From: Planococcus halocryophilus
Lineage (GTDB): Bacteria; Bacillota; Bacilli; Bacillales_A; Planococcaceae
Direction: 5' to 3'
Length of the DNA stretch: 64,000 bases
Assembly (NCBI RefSeq): GCF_001687585.2
Contig: NZ_CP016537.2
Span: 654,001-718,000 of the forward strand
Part shown: piece by piece, positions 5,948 through 14,914 of the stretch
Layout: each line of letters starts with the position of its first letter
Position numbering within the stretch: position 1 is the first letter of the stretch
Notes under the pieces: generated by a model
What the model saw: the letters and a program-made list of their open reading frames with translations, nothing else
Database searches by the model: none
Told to the model about the DNA's origin: nothing
Translations under genes and position numbers: made by a program

Positions 5948-8218
5948 ATGGCAGAAAAAAGAGATGAAATCATCCTGAGAGGGTTGCAGGAAAATAATTT
6001 GAAGAATGTCGATTTGAATATCCCGAAAGAAAAGATAAATGTGTTTACCGGCCTGTCGGGTTCAGGCAAAAGCTCAGTTGTCTTTGATACATTAGCGACA
6101 GAAAGCAGGAGGCAGATGACGCTGAACTACCCACTGTATATCCGGCACCAGATGCCGAGGTATGAACGGCCGCGTGCCGATTTGATGCAGCACTTAAGTC
6201 CGGTGGTCGTTGTCGAGCAGAAACCGGTAAGAGGAAATTCGCGTTCGACTGTCGGCACTTATATGGATATCGATCCGTTGATCCGCTTGCTATTTTCGAG
6301 GATCGGCAGCCCGCCGATCGGCTCAGCCGCCGAGTTTTCGAGTGACAGTTCTTTCGGCAAATGTCCGGAGTGCAGTGGACTCGGCGAAATTATTGCGCCG
6401 GATGTCCACAAACTCATCGATCATACGAAGTCACTCCGGGAGTCCGCGGTGAGATTCAGACCGCTCGCGCCACCCGGCTGGCAAGGCAGATGGATGGTGG
6501 ATGGTGGATTGTTTGATCCCGATCTTCCCATCAAGGATTACACGGAAGAAAAATACAATCTTCTGGTCTACGGTCCGCGGGAAGGCGAGCGGGCATTCAG
6601 TACTTATTATTATAAAGTAGGCAATCGAGATATCGAATGGGACGGCATTCTTCCCCGGTTTATCCGCCTGTACATTAACCGCGACCTCTCAAAACTGAAA
6701 GTAACGTCACAGGAAGATGTGCTGGCGGTGACGGCACGTACACTGTGTCCGACCTGCGAAGGTTCTGGATTGAATCCGAAAGTGCTGGAAAGCAAAATCA
6801 ACGGCTTGAATATCGCGCAATACGACCGGCTGGAAATGACGGATTTACTGAGTGAGCTGGCGAAAATAAACAATCCGGTTGGCACATCGATTGCGCAGCA
6901 GGTGTTACCAGGTGTCAAGCAGCTGGTCGATTTGGGACTTGGCTATTTGTGTCTGGCGCGAAAAGTTGGCACGTTGTCTGGAGGAGAAGCGCAGCGTGTG
7001 AAAATCGCGCGCCATTTGGGCAGCAGTCTGAACAATATCACGTATATATTCGATGAACCGAGTGCCGGGCTGCATCCAGAAGAAATCGAGAAGCTGACGC
7101 ACATGCTGAAAAGTTTGAGAGACAACTACAACACTGTCGTCGTCATCGAGCACAATTTGGCCGTCATTAAAACAGCGGATGAAATTATCGAAATGGGTCC
7201 AGGCGCAGGTGTGACCGGCGGTCGAGTAGTTTATCAGGGCGCGCAGGAAGGCTTGCAGAAAGCATCCGCGATCACTGATTTAAACCATAAAGTCGCTGTC
7301 AATAAAACACCGCGACAGGTAGAAAACAGTTTTTCGATCATCAATGCATCTGCGAATAACTTGAAAAATGTAAGTGTGGAAATCCCGAAAAACGTGCTGG
7401 TGTCGGTATGCGGCGTTTCGGGTTCCGGGAAGAGTTCGTTAATGTTTGACGCATTTATAGAAAATTATCCCGAAACCATCGCGGTGAGGCAAAGCAGCAT
7501 CGGAACCTCGAGCCGTTCGACACTCGCGACCTATATGGGGATCATGGATGACATCCGGTCGATTCTTGCCAAAGAAACAGGGCAGCCTGTGGGCTTGTTC
7601 AGCTTTAATTCAATAGGAGCCTGTCCTGTTTGTGAAGGCAAAGGCGTCACCACGCCGGACGTGGCATTCGCGGATCCCGTCACCGTTACTTGCGAAGCGT
7701 GCAGAGGGACGCGCTATTCCGATGAGGCGCTGTCGTATCGCCACTTAGGGAAAAATATTGTAGAGATTTTGGAACTGTCGATTGACGAAACCAATCACTA
7801 TTTGAAAATGCCGAAAATCGTCAAAAAAGTGGATACCTTAAAAGATGTCGGCTTGGGCTACCTGACACTCGGGCAGACGACCAGTTCGTTGAGTGGCGGC
7901 GAAGTGCAGCGCCTCAAACTCGCCAGTCACCTGAAAAAAGAAGGCCAGATTTACTTGCTCGATGAACCCTCATTGGGACTGCACACAAAAGACAATGCGC
8001 ATCTATTGGCCGTGTTTCAAGGACTCGTCGACAGAGGGAATTCGGTGATCCTCATCGAGCACAATCTGGACTTTATCGCGGCAAGCGACTGGGTCATCGA
8101 AATGGGTCCAGGTGGTGGTAAAAGAGGAGGAGAAATCCTATTTGAGGGAACACCGGAAGCGATGCTCGAGTCGGATACGGTGACGGCGAAGTGGCTGAGA
8201 AAAGATGCGGAGAGATGA
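5948..8218 (+). CDS. Short UvrA-like ABC ATPase (excinuclease A paralogue), copy 1
   Basis: This 756-residue protein has the two ABC modules of UvrA but is shorter than canonical UvrA (about 940 residues). Module 1 has Walker A GLSGSGKSS (about residue 35), signature LSGGEAQRVKIA and Walker B YIFDEPSAGLHPEE. Module 2 has GVSGSGKSSLMF, LSGGEVQRLKLASHL and IYLLDEPSLGLHTKD. Zinc-finger cysteine pairs CPEC, CPTC, CPVC and CEAC are kept. ATG at 5948 follows AAAAGGAG. The missing length lies mainly in the N-terminal inserted domains (in UvrA, UvrB binding and DNA contact), so a role outside classical nucleotide-excision repair, such as protection from DNA-binding drugs, is possible but unproven. 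A close paralogue lies at 19923-22190. This copy prefers C/G at third positions more than the paralogue does. Confidence 0.88.
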   Translation: MAEKRDEIILRGLQENNLKNVDLNIPKEKINVFTGLSGSGKSSVVFDTLATESRRQMTLNYPLYIRHQMPRYERPRADLMQHLSPVVVVEQKPVRGNSRSTVGTYMDIDPLIRLLFSRIGSPPIGSAAEFSSDSSFGKCPECSGLGEIIAPDVHKLIDHTKSLRESAVRFRPLAPPGWQGRWMVDGGLFDPDLPIKDYTEEKYNLLVYGPREGERAFSTYYYKVGNRDIEWDGILPRFIRLYINRDLSKLKVTSQEDVLAVTARTLCPTCEGSGLNPKVLESKINGLNIAQYDRLEMTDLLSELAKINNPVGTSIAQQVLPGVKQLVDLGLGYLCLARKVGTLSGGEAQRVKIARHLGSSLNNITYIFDEPSAGLHPEEIEKLTHMLKSLRDNYNTVVVIEHNLAVIKTADEIIEMGPGAGVTGGRVVYQGAQEGLQKASAITDLNHKVAVNKTPRQVENSFSIINASANNLKNVSVEIPKNVLVSVCGVSGSGKSSLMFDAFIENYPETIAVRQSSIGTSSRSTLATYMGIMDDIRSILAKETGQPVGLFSFNSIGACPVCEGKGVTTPDVAFADPVTVTCEACRGTRYSDEALSYRHLGKNIVEILELSIDETNHYLKMPKIVKKVDTLKDVGLGYLTLGQTTSSLSGGEVQRLKLASHLKKEGQIYLLDEPSLGLHTKDNAHLLAVFQGLVDRGNSVILIEHNLDFIAASDWVIEMGPGGGKRGGEILFEGTPEAMLESDTVTAKWLRKDAER

Positions 8219-8574
8219 AAAGATTCTTCTGTGTGGGGCGGCATAAAATCGCGCTCCTGTGCAGAAAACAATACACGACAATTTATTTACTATACATTGC
8301 TGCACCTACCACATGAAAAATTGGGGTGCAGCTTTTTGATTTTATTCCCCTCTATAAATTTGTGAGAATTGTACGAAACACATCGAACACACACTGCAAC
8401 TAATTCATCTATGTTAAATAAATCAGTTTGCAGGAGTAGGTTTAAGGGAAAGTGCATTTATAAGGGAGTTTTTAGTTAGGATAGGCAACTCTTAATCAAT
8501 TTCCGATGTTTGATTTCTGAGAACTGAATTTTATAGTTACTCAGTTAAAATCTTAAAAAAGAGGAGGAAAAACG
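8219..8574. other. Intergenic region with repeat copy 7 and promoter of the next gene
   Basis: After the repeat (8250-8386) about 190 bp of AT-rich DNA leads to the ribosome site GAGGAGG before 8575. I see no further gene. Confidence 0.5.
8250..8386 (+). repeat. Interspersed terminator repeat, copy 7
   Basis: It starts 32 bp after the UvrA-like stop codon with CGCGCTCCTGTGCAGAAAAC. The central hairpin at 8300-8337 has stem CTGCACC / GGGTGCAG and a T-run. The right end GAATTGTACGAAACACAT is eroded. It is well placed to terminate the UvrA-like transcript. Confidence 0.72.
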
Positions 8575-9888
8575 ATGACGAAAATTTCGTGGTCAAAATT
8601 AATGTTCTCTGCAATGCTGATGTCTGTATTAACTTTAGCAGCATGTGGTAATGATGATACTGCAGACGAAAAATCAACGGATGACTCGGAGGCTGTAACA
8701 GAAGAAAATGCTGAAGAGGGCTCTGAAGAAGAAGCAAATGAAAGCGCAGAAACTGAACCAAAAGTTACTGAGTTTGAACCCGCATTTCCAGAACAAACAA
8801 GAGCACCTGCAGTAGAGACTGAAACAGAAATTGAAACAGAAGTTATTGTTGAGGGTCTTGGCGTCTCTTGGGGTATGGCAGAGTTTGAACCAAATCGCTT
8901 ACTTGTTACGCAAAGAGATTCAGCAGAACTTCTTATTGTAAACCTTGAAGATGGCTCTGTTTCAGATCCAATCGAAGGTACACCAGAAGTAAATAACGAA
9001 GATCAAGGTGGTTTACTTGATGTAGCCATTGCACCTGATTTTGACGAATCGCGATTAGTCTTTATGACGTTTGCTCAAGATATTGAAGGTGGTACGGTAA
9101 CTGCTGTCGGTAAAGGTGTTTTATCTGAAGATGAAGCTTCACTTGAAGATTTTGAAGTCATCTTCCAAGCGACACCAGCATATGAAGGTACTTTACACTA
9201 TGGCGGACGGATTATCTTTGATGATGATGGCAACCTATTCTTAACAACTGGTGAACGTTCAGATGACGAAAGTCGCGATCGTGCACAAGAATTAGATGCT
9301 TATTTAGGTAAAGTCATTCACATCACACAAGACGGAGAACCAGTAGATACGAATCCATTTGTCGAAGATGAAAACGCACTAGATGGTATATACAGCTACG
9401 GCCACCGTAATATTCAAGGTATAGATTACAACCCTGCAACAGGAGACTTATGGATTGTTGAATTCGGTCCACAAGCTGGGGATGAACTGAATATTATTGA
9501 ACCAGCCAATAACTATGGATGGCCAATTGTTTCTTATGGCATCGAGTACACGGGTGAATTAGTCAATGATGGTATTTCAGAACACGAGGCGCAAGGATTT
9601 GTTGAACCAAGATATTATTGGGATCCAACAAGTGCACCAAGTGGTATGGCATTCTATGACAACGACGCCATTCCGGAGTGGGAAAACAACTTGTTCATCG
9701 GTGCTTTAGCGCCGAGCTATATTGTCCGTGTCGTTATTGAAGATAACATGATCGTTGGAGAAGAACGTCTATTAACTGACGAAGGCGAACGCTTCCGTGA
9801 TATTCTTGTCACTGAGGATGGCGCGCTTATTGCCATCACTGATGGCGGTAAGGTTTATAAGCTTTCTGCAGCAGGGGAAAGTAACTAA
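8575..9888 (+). CDS. PQQ-dependent sugar dehydrogenase family lipoprotein
   Basis: This 437-residue exported lipoprotein is of the soluble glucose/aldose dehydrogenase (GSDH) beta-propeller family. The signal peptide ends in a lipobox LAAC (Cys about residue 24), followed by an acidic Asp/Glu/Ser linker to about residue 65. Propeller hallmarks follow: GGLLDVAIAPDF, GGRIIFDDDGNLFLTTGER, YGHRNIQGIDYNP and ELNIIEPANNYGWPIVSYG. In characterised members this fold oxidises sugar aldehydes with PQQ. No PQQ biosynthesis gene is in the window, so activity would need external cofactor or the protein may have another role. A GAGGAGG site precedes the ATG. The gene stands alone, closed by repeat copy 8. 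Confidence 0.87.
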   Translation: MTKISWSKLMFSAMLMSVLTLAACGNDDTADEKSTDDSEAVTEENAEEGSEEEANESAETEPKVTEFEPAFPEQTRAPAVETETEIETEVIVEGLGVSWGMAEFEPNRLLVTQRDSAELLIVNLEDGSVSDPIEGTPEVNNEDQGGLLDVAIAPDFDESRLVFMTFAQDIEGGTVTAVGKGVLSEDEASLEDFEVIFQATPAYEGTLHYGGRIIFDDDGNLFLTTGERSDDESRDRAQELDAYLGKVIHITQDGEPVDTNPFVEDENALDGIYSYGHRNIQGIDYNPATGDLWIVEFGPQAGDELNIIEPANNYGWPIVSYGIEYTGELVNDGISEHEAQGFVEPRYYWDPTSAPSGMAFYDNDAIPEWENNLFIGALAPSYIVRVVIEDNMIVGEERLLTDEGERFRDILVTEDGALIAITDGGKVYKLSAAGESN

Positions 9889-9910
9889 GTTAAAGTCGAC
9901 GACGTAGAAT

Positions 9911-10070
9911 CGCGTTCCTAGGAAAGAAAGAATTCTAAACGATTCTAACAATACGCGACAATTTGTATCACACATATTGCCACATCCGCTATTATTCACT
10001 TTGCGGGTGTGGTAATTTTATTTTGTTCATCTGTACAATTTTGTGGGGATTGTGCTCTGGGAAACAAAGC
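9911..10070 (+). repeat. Interspersed terminator repeat, copy 8
   Basis: The left end CGCGTTCCTAGGAAAGAAAG plus AATTCTAAACGATTC starts 22 bp after the dehydrogenase stop. The hairpin at 9980-10018 has stem CCACATCCGC / GCGGGTGTGG. The right end is GGGGATTGTGCTCTGGGAAA. Confidence 0.78.
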
Positions 10071-10119
10071 GATAATATGCAATGATAGTATAAGCAAGTA
10101 AATTTAAAGGAGTGACACA

Positions 10120-10581
10120 ATGGACGGATTAGTAAAACAAAAATTAGGTGAGATACTCGATGTGTTTGAGGGGCTTCCTCATTGTAAAGTTGAGCCGAGT
10201 GTAGACGATCAACTTGTAATCACCAGTGATAAACCAGTCGTTTGGAGTGACTCACTCGAGAATCAGGATGCGGAATCCACGCATAAAATTGGAACGATTA
10301 AACCTCATAAACTTTCACTCGGTCTTTACATCGATTTTCCGCACGGATACTTAGATGCTGACAAGTTGGAAAAAATTATAAACCCTGAAGGAACGTTAAC
10401 GTATTATCCGCCGGGCACAAAGGCGCCTACTGTGAAAAGCTGGTGGCGTTTCCGCTCTGATGAGAAATTTGATAGTATCCACCTGGTTCTAAGAAAAATC
10501 GAGTTAGCCTATTATAATTTTAAAAGAGAAGATTGGATTGAGTTAATGCGAGAGATTACTGAAGCTCATGAAGAAAAATGA
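10120..10581 (+). CDS. Hypothetical cytoplasmic protein, 153 residues
   Basis: I do not recognise this protein. It has no signal peptide, membrane helix or cysteine cluster. It looks like a compact mixed alpha/beta domain with aromatic-rich segments (GTLTYYPPGTKAPTVKSWWR near residue 90) and a charged C-terminal helix. AAAGGAG lies 7 bp before the ATG, and codon use resembles neighbouring genes, so it is probably real. It is a single-gene unit flanked by copies 8 and 9 of the interspersed repeat. Confidence 0.72.
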   Translation: MDGLVKQKLGEILDVFEGLPHCKVEPSVDDQLVITSDKPVVWSDSLENQDAESTHKIGTIKPHKLSLGLYIDFPHGYLDADKLEKIINPEGTLTYYPPGTKAPTVKSWWRFRSDEKFDSIHLVLRKIELAYYNFKREDWIELMREITEAHEEK

Positions 10582-10584
10582 AAA

Positions 10585-10748
10585 CCGGCTCCTTAGATAG
10601 AAGTAATTCTAATAGATGACGACAACAAACAATAATTTATAATTCATACATTGCTACACCTGCTAAATCAACAGCGCAGGGGTAGCTTTTTTATTTTATT
10701 TATTCATAAAGGTTGTATAAGAATCGTTTGGCTCTTTGAGAAGGGAAA
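10585..10748 (+). repeat. Interspersed terminator repeat, copy 9
   Basis: It begins 4 bp after the preceding stop codon. The left end is eroded (CCGGCTCCTTAGATAGAAG). The hairpin at 10654-10692 has stem CTACACCTGC / GCAGGGGTAG with a T-run. The right end TTTGGCTCTTTGAGAAGGGA is weak. Between this copy and the next gene, 10749-10927 holds only AT-rich promoter-like DNA. Confidence 0.68.
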
Positions 10749-10927
10749 TCGTAAGAATATAAATTAATTAAGTGGTACTTAAGCGTAGATGTAAAAAAAT
10801 ACGGATATAAACAAACGAATTATCAATTTATTTTCTAGTCCAATACTTTACATTTATAGAAAAAAGTTGTCATTCCGATTGCCCAGCCGTTATACTTTTA
10901 AAAAAGATTAAACAGGAGGAGAACGTC

Positions 10928-11644
10928 TTGGGTATATTCGATAAAATTCTTAAAAAGCAGAAAAAGGAAGAACCAATCAGCGGAATTTCTTTGAAGAAAA
11001 AAGCGGCGACGATTGTTCTAGAGAAGAAGCAACTGACTGATGTCACTGCACGAGTAGGTGTTGTCCTTGATATTTCAGGTTCCATGAGAAAATTGTATAA
11101 GGAAGGTGTCGTACAGGAAGTGGTGGAGCGGGTGTTAGCAGTCGCGAGTCAGTTTGATGATGACGGTGATTTGGATGTTTGGGTCTACGACAACGAATTC
11201 TCACGTCTACCAGAAGCGACAGAGGCAACATTCATGGGTTATGTGGAAAAAAATATCCTCTCGAATGACAGCGTGCACAAGTTCGGCCGCAACGATGAAC
11301 CGAAAGTGATGGAAGATGTAATCCGTAAGTATACGAAAGAAGAACTAAGTGACGATCCTGTATTTCTTGTTTTCATCAATGATGGTGGATGTAAATCGGG
11401 CATTAAGAAATTCATCGTGGAATCATCAGGTCAGCCGATCTTTTGGCAGTTTGTAGGGATAGGCGACTCGAATTTCGATGTGCTGCGAAAATTAGATACC
11501 ATGGGTGGACGAGTGGTCGACAATGCGAACTTCTTCCACCTTGAAGACATCAGCCAAGTATCTGATGAAGAATTATATGATCAGTTGTTGAATGAGTTTC
11601 CGATGTGGCTTAAGGAAGCCAAGGAAAAGCGGATTTTGCGCTAA
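10928..11644 (+). CDS. vWA domain protein, TerF-like
   Basis: This 238-residue protein consists of a basic N-terminal stretch (LKKQKKEEP), a short linker of the sort preceding vWA domains in tellurite-resistance TerF proteins, and a von Willebrand A domain from about residue 40. The metal-ion-dependent adhesion site DISGSMR is intact, and VFINDGG supplies the later conserved acid. Such cytoplasmic vWA proteins usually serve as scaffolds in stress complexes. The TTG start at 10928 is set by AGGAGG 7 bp upstream. No TerD/TerC gene is nearby. The gene at 11926 is separated from it by repeat copy 10. Confidence 0.82.
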   Translation: MGIFDKILKKQKKEEPISGISLKKKAATIVLEKKQLTDVTARVGVVLDISGSMRKLYKEGVVQEVVERVLAVASQFDDDGDLDVWVYDNEFSRLPEATEATFMGYVEKNILSNDSVHKFGRNDEPKVMEDVIRKYTKEELSDDPVFLVFINDGGCKSGIKKFIVESSGQPIFWQFVGIGDSNFDVLRKLDTMGGRVVDNANFFHLEDISQVSDEELYDQLLNEFPMWLKEAKEKRILR

Positions 11645-11651
11645 GTAAAAA

Positions 11652-11800
11652 TACTTCTATGCGAAAGAAACAATTCTAAACGATTCCGATAATACACAAC
11701 AACATATAATTTATCCATTGCTACACCTGCGAAATCAACAGCGCAGGTGTAGTTTTTTTATTTTATTCGTTTTCAAAAATTATGCTTAATCTAAAGAATA
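11652..11800 (+). repeat. Interspersed terminator repeat, copy 10
   Basis: It begins 7 bp after the vWA stop. GAAAGAAACAATTCTAAACG is conserved. The hairpin at 11721-11760 has a perfect stem CTACACCTGC / GCAGGTGTAG followed by seven T. The right end has decayed. Confidence 0.72.
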
Positions 11801-11925
11801 GGAAGGTAAGCTCCTGCGAAATTGGGTAAAGATGAATAGAGTGAATCGATTTACCTGAAATCTAAAGCGTAATTAGAAAGCTTTTATTTGCGTTCCAGGA
11901 CTATTTAAGAAGTGAGGGAAAGCCC

Positions 11926-13161
11926 GTGGAATACATTTTCATCTCGATTGCAGTGATACTGACTTTGCTGGTTGCCGTCTTAATATACATTAGAAAAGAT
12001 AGGCAGACCTTACCGCAAATAGAAGAACCACACGTTGAAGAATCGACAGAAGAAAGTAAATCGGTTGAACCAGAGCCAGAAGATGACGACAGCCATTTAG
12101 ACCCGAAAGTATCGGAAGTAGATAAAAAGGAAGTCGTCAAAAGCGGATATGAGAAAATCGAACTTCCCAAGAATATGATTCCGATTATCGCACAGACCCT
12201 AAAAGACGGGGCGGTCGTGCTCCACCAAAGTCGGACGTACCGCGTAGAGTTCAGCCCGGAAGTAGTGAAGGGTCTGAAAGATAAGAGCATGAAGTTGATT
12301 GGGCGGGTAGACGGCAAAGGTTATGTGCCGGCAGTGAAAAAAGATGGCGTGAAAGGGATTTATGAACAAGCGATTCTCGTGAAGCGTATAAATCCAGCGC
12401 TCTTGGCGCACGCCAGCATGAACTTGTTGACGACGGTCGTTGGCCAGCAACAGCTTATGGAAATCCAAAGCTCCTTGAAAAGCATGGAACAAAAGCTCGA
12501 AGCTTTGATTCAGCACCGGGAAAATGATTTTACAGGACGGATCGAAGCGCGCTTTGGCTATTTCAAGGAAGTCATCGAACGGTTCTGCCGAAACGGCATT
12601 ACGCTTGGTGGTGTGGAAGATGCAGAAATTGAGGGGTTTTATACGGCTACCTTGCAAGATTTGAACGTATTGATGAAAGACTTGAAGGGGATCGTTGCGA
12701 ACATCGAAGGCTTGAAAGAACACGAAACGCTACGGAAATGGGGAGAAGCCCCCGTGAAAAAAGAGTACGAGCAGCTTGTCGGGCAGTTTAATGCCAAACA
12801 AGAGCTTGTGCTGCTCAATGTGCAGTTTATTGAGGAATGCTATGAGCCGTATCTCCGCACCATCCGGAACTACGAAGAAGTGAGCGTCAAATCCCAGGCT
12901 TTGGCGGCGATTGTTGTAGAGAATCATTCCATTATCGAAGCTATCGAAGAAAAAGTGACAAGCATCGAAGAAAACTATAGAGTGAAGATCAATTTTGGCA
13001 TCAAGGCTTTGAAATACCGCAATTTGGAGAGCTTAAAGGAACTGGCTCCCAAGAAAATCAGCCAGCAACAACCGGCAGAAAAAGAGATTCCGTCCGAATT
13101 GCTGGTCGAAGTGACGGAAGATGATAAAGCTTATGCATACGTGCGCGCGGAAAACGAATAG
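11926..13161 (+). CDS. Membrane-anchored coiled-coil protein of unknown function
   Basis: This 411-residue protein has one N-terminal membrane helix (about residues 4-22), then an acidic low-complexity linker (about 30-70, EEPHVEESTEESK type), then a large helical domain with coiled-coil character (about 165-380). The GTG start at 11926 follows GAGGG. I recognise no catalytic motif. The topology, a tail in the cytoplasm anchored by a leader helix, is reminiscent of anchoring or toxic-anion-resistance-type scaffolds. Its position after the TerF-like vWA gene suggests a possible shared stress function. This is an inference from context only. Confidence 0.75.
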   Translation: MEYIFISIAVILTLLVAVLIYIRKDRQTLPQIEEPHVEESTEESKSVEPEPEDDDSHLDPKVSEVDKKEVVKSGYEKIELPKNMIPIIAQTLKDGAVVLHQSRTYRVEFSPEVVKGLKDKSMKLIGRVDGKGYVPAVKKDGVKGIYEQAILVKRINPALLAHASMNLLTTVVGQQQLMEIQSSLKSMEQKLEALIQHRENDFTGRIEARFGYFKEVIERFCRNGITLGGVEDAEIEGFYTATLQDLNVLMKDLKGIVANIEGLKEHETLRKWGEAPVKKEYEQLVGQFNAKQELVLLNVQFIEECYEPYLRTIRNYEEVSVKSQALAAIVVENHSIIEAIEEKVTSIEENYRVKINFGIKALKYRNLESLKELAPKKISQQQPAEKEIPSELLVEVTEDDKAYAYVRAENE

Positions 13162-13174
13162 TTAAAATCATACC

Positions 13175-13238
13175 AAAAAACACCCTCTGTTGAGCGGTCG
13201 GCATCTTCATGCTGACGTTTCAATAAAGGGTGTTTTAA
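13175..13238. terminator. Bidirectional terminator between convergent genes
   Basis: AAAACACCCT and AGGGTGTTTT pair around an inner hairpin (GTCGGCATCTTCATGCTGAC). The structure serves the coiled-coil protein gene and the convergent amidase gene. Confidence 0.8.
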
Positions 13239-13253
13239 CTGTCTCAACTAAAT

Positions 13254-14711
13254 TTAATAAGATTCTAGATCCGGTGCTTTCCGTTTCATAGTCGCCTGTT
13301 CATAAGAGTAAGCCAATTCAATCAAACGCGCTTCGCTGAACGCCTGTGCGCTAAACGTAACACCAACGGGATGCCCGCTGCTCGTATAGCCGGCCGGGAC
13401 GGTGATGGATGGATAGCCTGCTTTTGCGGGCATCGCAGCGCCGCGGTTGTTTTGGAACAACAGTGTATCGAGTTGGTGTTCTTTCACGACGAGATCCAAT
13501 CCTTCTGATGTGGAAGTTCGTAAATCAGTTTCGCGGTGTTCTAAATAGGTCGAATCGTTCGGATCGTCGCTTAACGTTTGTGATTTTTCCAGTTCTACTT
13601 GGCCGAATTTCATGCGGCGTTCTGGGTCTTGTTTATTAAACTTGATAACGTCCGCGAGTGATTTGACTGGCACTTTGGCCGGTGTAGTGCGCAAATAATC
13701 ATTGACGTTTCGCTTGAATTCATACCACAAGACGTCTGATTGGAATGATGATTTAGGAATCGCCACTTCAATAACCGTAGCGCCGAGTGCTGTGATTTGC
13801 TCGATTGCTTCATCCATAATGGCGCGTTCTTCCGGTGCTTCATTGTTCAAGAAGCTGAGGTCGACGCCGATGCGGGCGCCGCTCAAACCGTCTTTTTTTA
13901 GGTGCGGCGTGTAATCAGTGAGTGCTTGGCCTGCGCTTTTTTGTGTTGCCGAATCCTGTTCGTCGACGCCGGTCATAGCGCCGAGCAAGATCGCGGCATC
14001 TGTCACAGTACGCGCCATCGGTCCTGCGGTATCCTGACTTTCAGCGATCGGGATGATGCGTGAGCGGCTAATGAGGCCAACTGTTGGCTTAATGCCGACA
14101 ATCGAATTGGCACTTGCTGGACTTAAAATCGAGCCGGATGTTTCTGTGCCGACACCCACCACGGCGAAATTCGAGGCAATCGCTGCGCCTGTCCCTGAAC
14201 TCGAACCGCCAACGTCTTCTGCTTTAAAGACACCAATGCCATATGGGTTCAGCACTTGTCCGCCGAGTGAACTATAACCGCTCGGGCCGTCTTGCGACAT
14301 GAAATACGCCCATTCGCTCAAATTTACTTTGCCAAGAATAATAGCGCCGACGTTTCGCAATTGCTTGGCAACAAATGCATCTTCTTTTGCAAAATTCTCT
14401 TCAAGTGCAATGGCACCCGCTGTTGTCGGCATCAGGTCCGCGGTTTCGATATTATCTTTTAGTAAGACGGGGATACCGTAAAGTGGACCTTGGTTATTCT
14501 GCCCGCGTTTTTCGTCTAGTTCTGCTGCGATTTCTAGCGCGTCCGGATTGATCGTCAGGACGGAATTGATTTTTGGTCCATTCCGGTCGAAAGCTTCAAT
14601 CTGGTCTAGGTAAGCTTGAACCAATTCCACGGAAGTGAGTTTATTGTCATGAAAAGCTTGTTGAATGTCTTCGATTGTTGTTTCGATCAGTTTGAATGTG
14701 CTTGTTTCCAT
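13254..14711 (-). CDS. Amidase signature family amidohydrolase
   Basis: This 485-residue cytoplasmic enzyme of the amidase signature family hydrolyses carboxamides by a Ser-cisSer-Lys triad. The triad is visible as Lys85 in PVLLKDN, Ser170 in DVGGSSSGTG and Ser194 in GTETSGSILSPAS. Length and order fit standalone amidases related to peptide amidase and the GatA fold, but no gatB/gatC is present, so it is not part of the tRNA amidotransferase. Substrate unknown. A GAGGAG ribosome site precedes the ATG. Just upstream lies a 10-bp inverted repeat (14730-14760) that could be an operator. Confidence 0.88.
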   Translation of the reverse strand: METSTFKLIETTIEDIQQAFHDNKLTSVELVQAYLDQIEAFDRNGPKINSVLTINPDALEIAAELDEKRGQNNQGPLYGIPVLLKDNIETADLMPTTAGAIALEENFAKEDAFVAKQLRNVGAIILGKVNLSEWAYFMSQDGPSGYSSLGGQVLNPYGIGVFKAEDVGGSSSGTGAAIASNFAVVGVGTETSGSILSPASANSIVGIKPTVGLISRSRIIPIAESQDTAGPMARTVTDAAILLGAMTGVDEQDSATQKSAGQALTDYTPHLKKDGLSGARIGVDLSFLNNEAPEERAIMDEAIEQITALGATVIEVAIPKSSFQSDVLWYEFKRNVNDYLRTTPAKVPVKSLADVIKFNKQDPERRMKFGQVELEKSQTLSDDPNDSTYLEHRETDLRTSTSEGLDLVVKEHQLDTLLFQNNRGAAMPAKAGYPSITVPAGYTSSGHPVGVTFSAQAFSEARLIELAYSYEQATMKRKAPDLESY

Positions 14712-14729
14712 ATGTAGGCTCCTCGCTAT

Positions 14730-14760
14730 ATTGATGTACTGTCGTTAATTGTACATCAAT
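14730..14760 (-). promoter_or_regulatory. Inverted repeat (putative operator) before the amidase gene
   Basis: ATTGATGTAC and its exact reverse complement GTACATCAAT are separated by 11 bp. The repeat lies about 20 bp upstream of the amidase start codon. Its size and symmetry suit a dimeric repressor. No regulator gene adjoins it. Confidence 0.5.
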
Positions 14761-14914
14761 TCATAATTTTAAATAAAGTATAGTGTGCTGCTGAAATGGA
14801 ATTTAAAGTGAATTTTGTTTCAGGGGATTTGCGCCACGAATCCGAAACCGAATCGTTTGAGTTTAGAGAGATGTAAGAGTAATCTGAAAATAGAAGCGAG
14901 AGGAGTGGAAGTAG

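Noticed and set aside
12199..12723. Long minus-strand frame opposite the coiled-coil membrane protein gene
   Set aside because: It is the reverse shadow of a well-supported gene with a ribosome site and convincing domain layout on the other strand.
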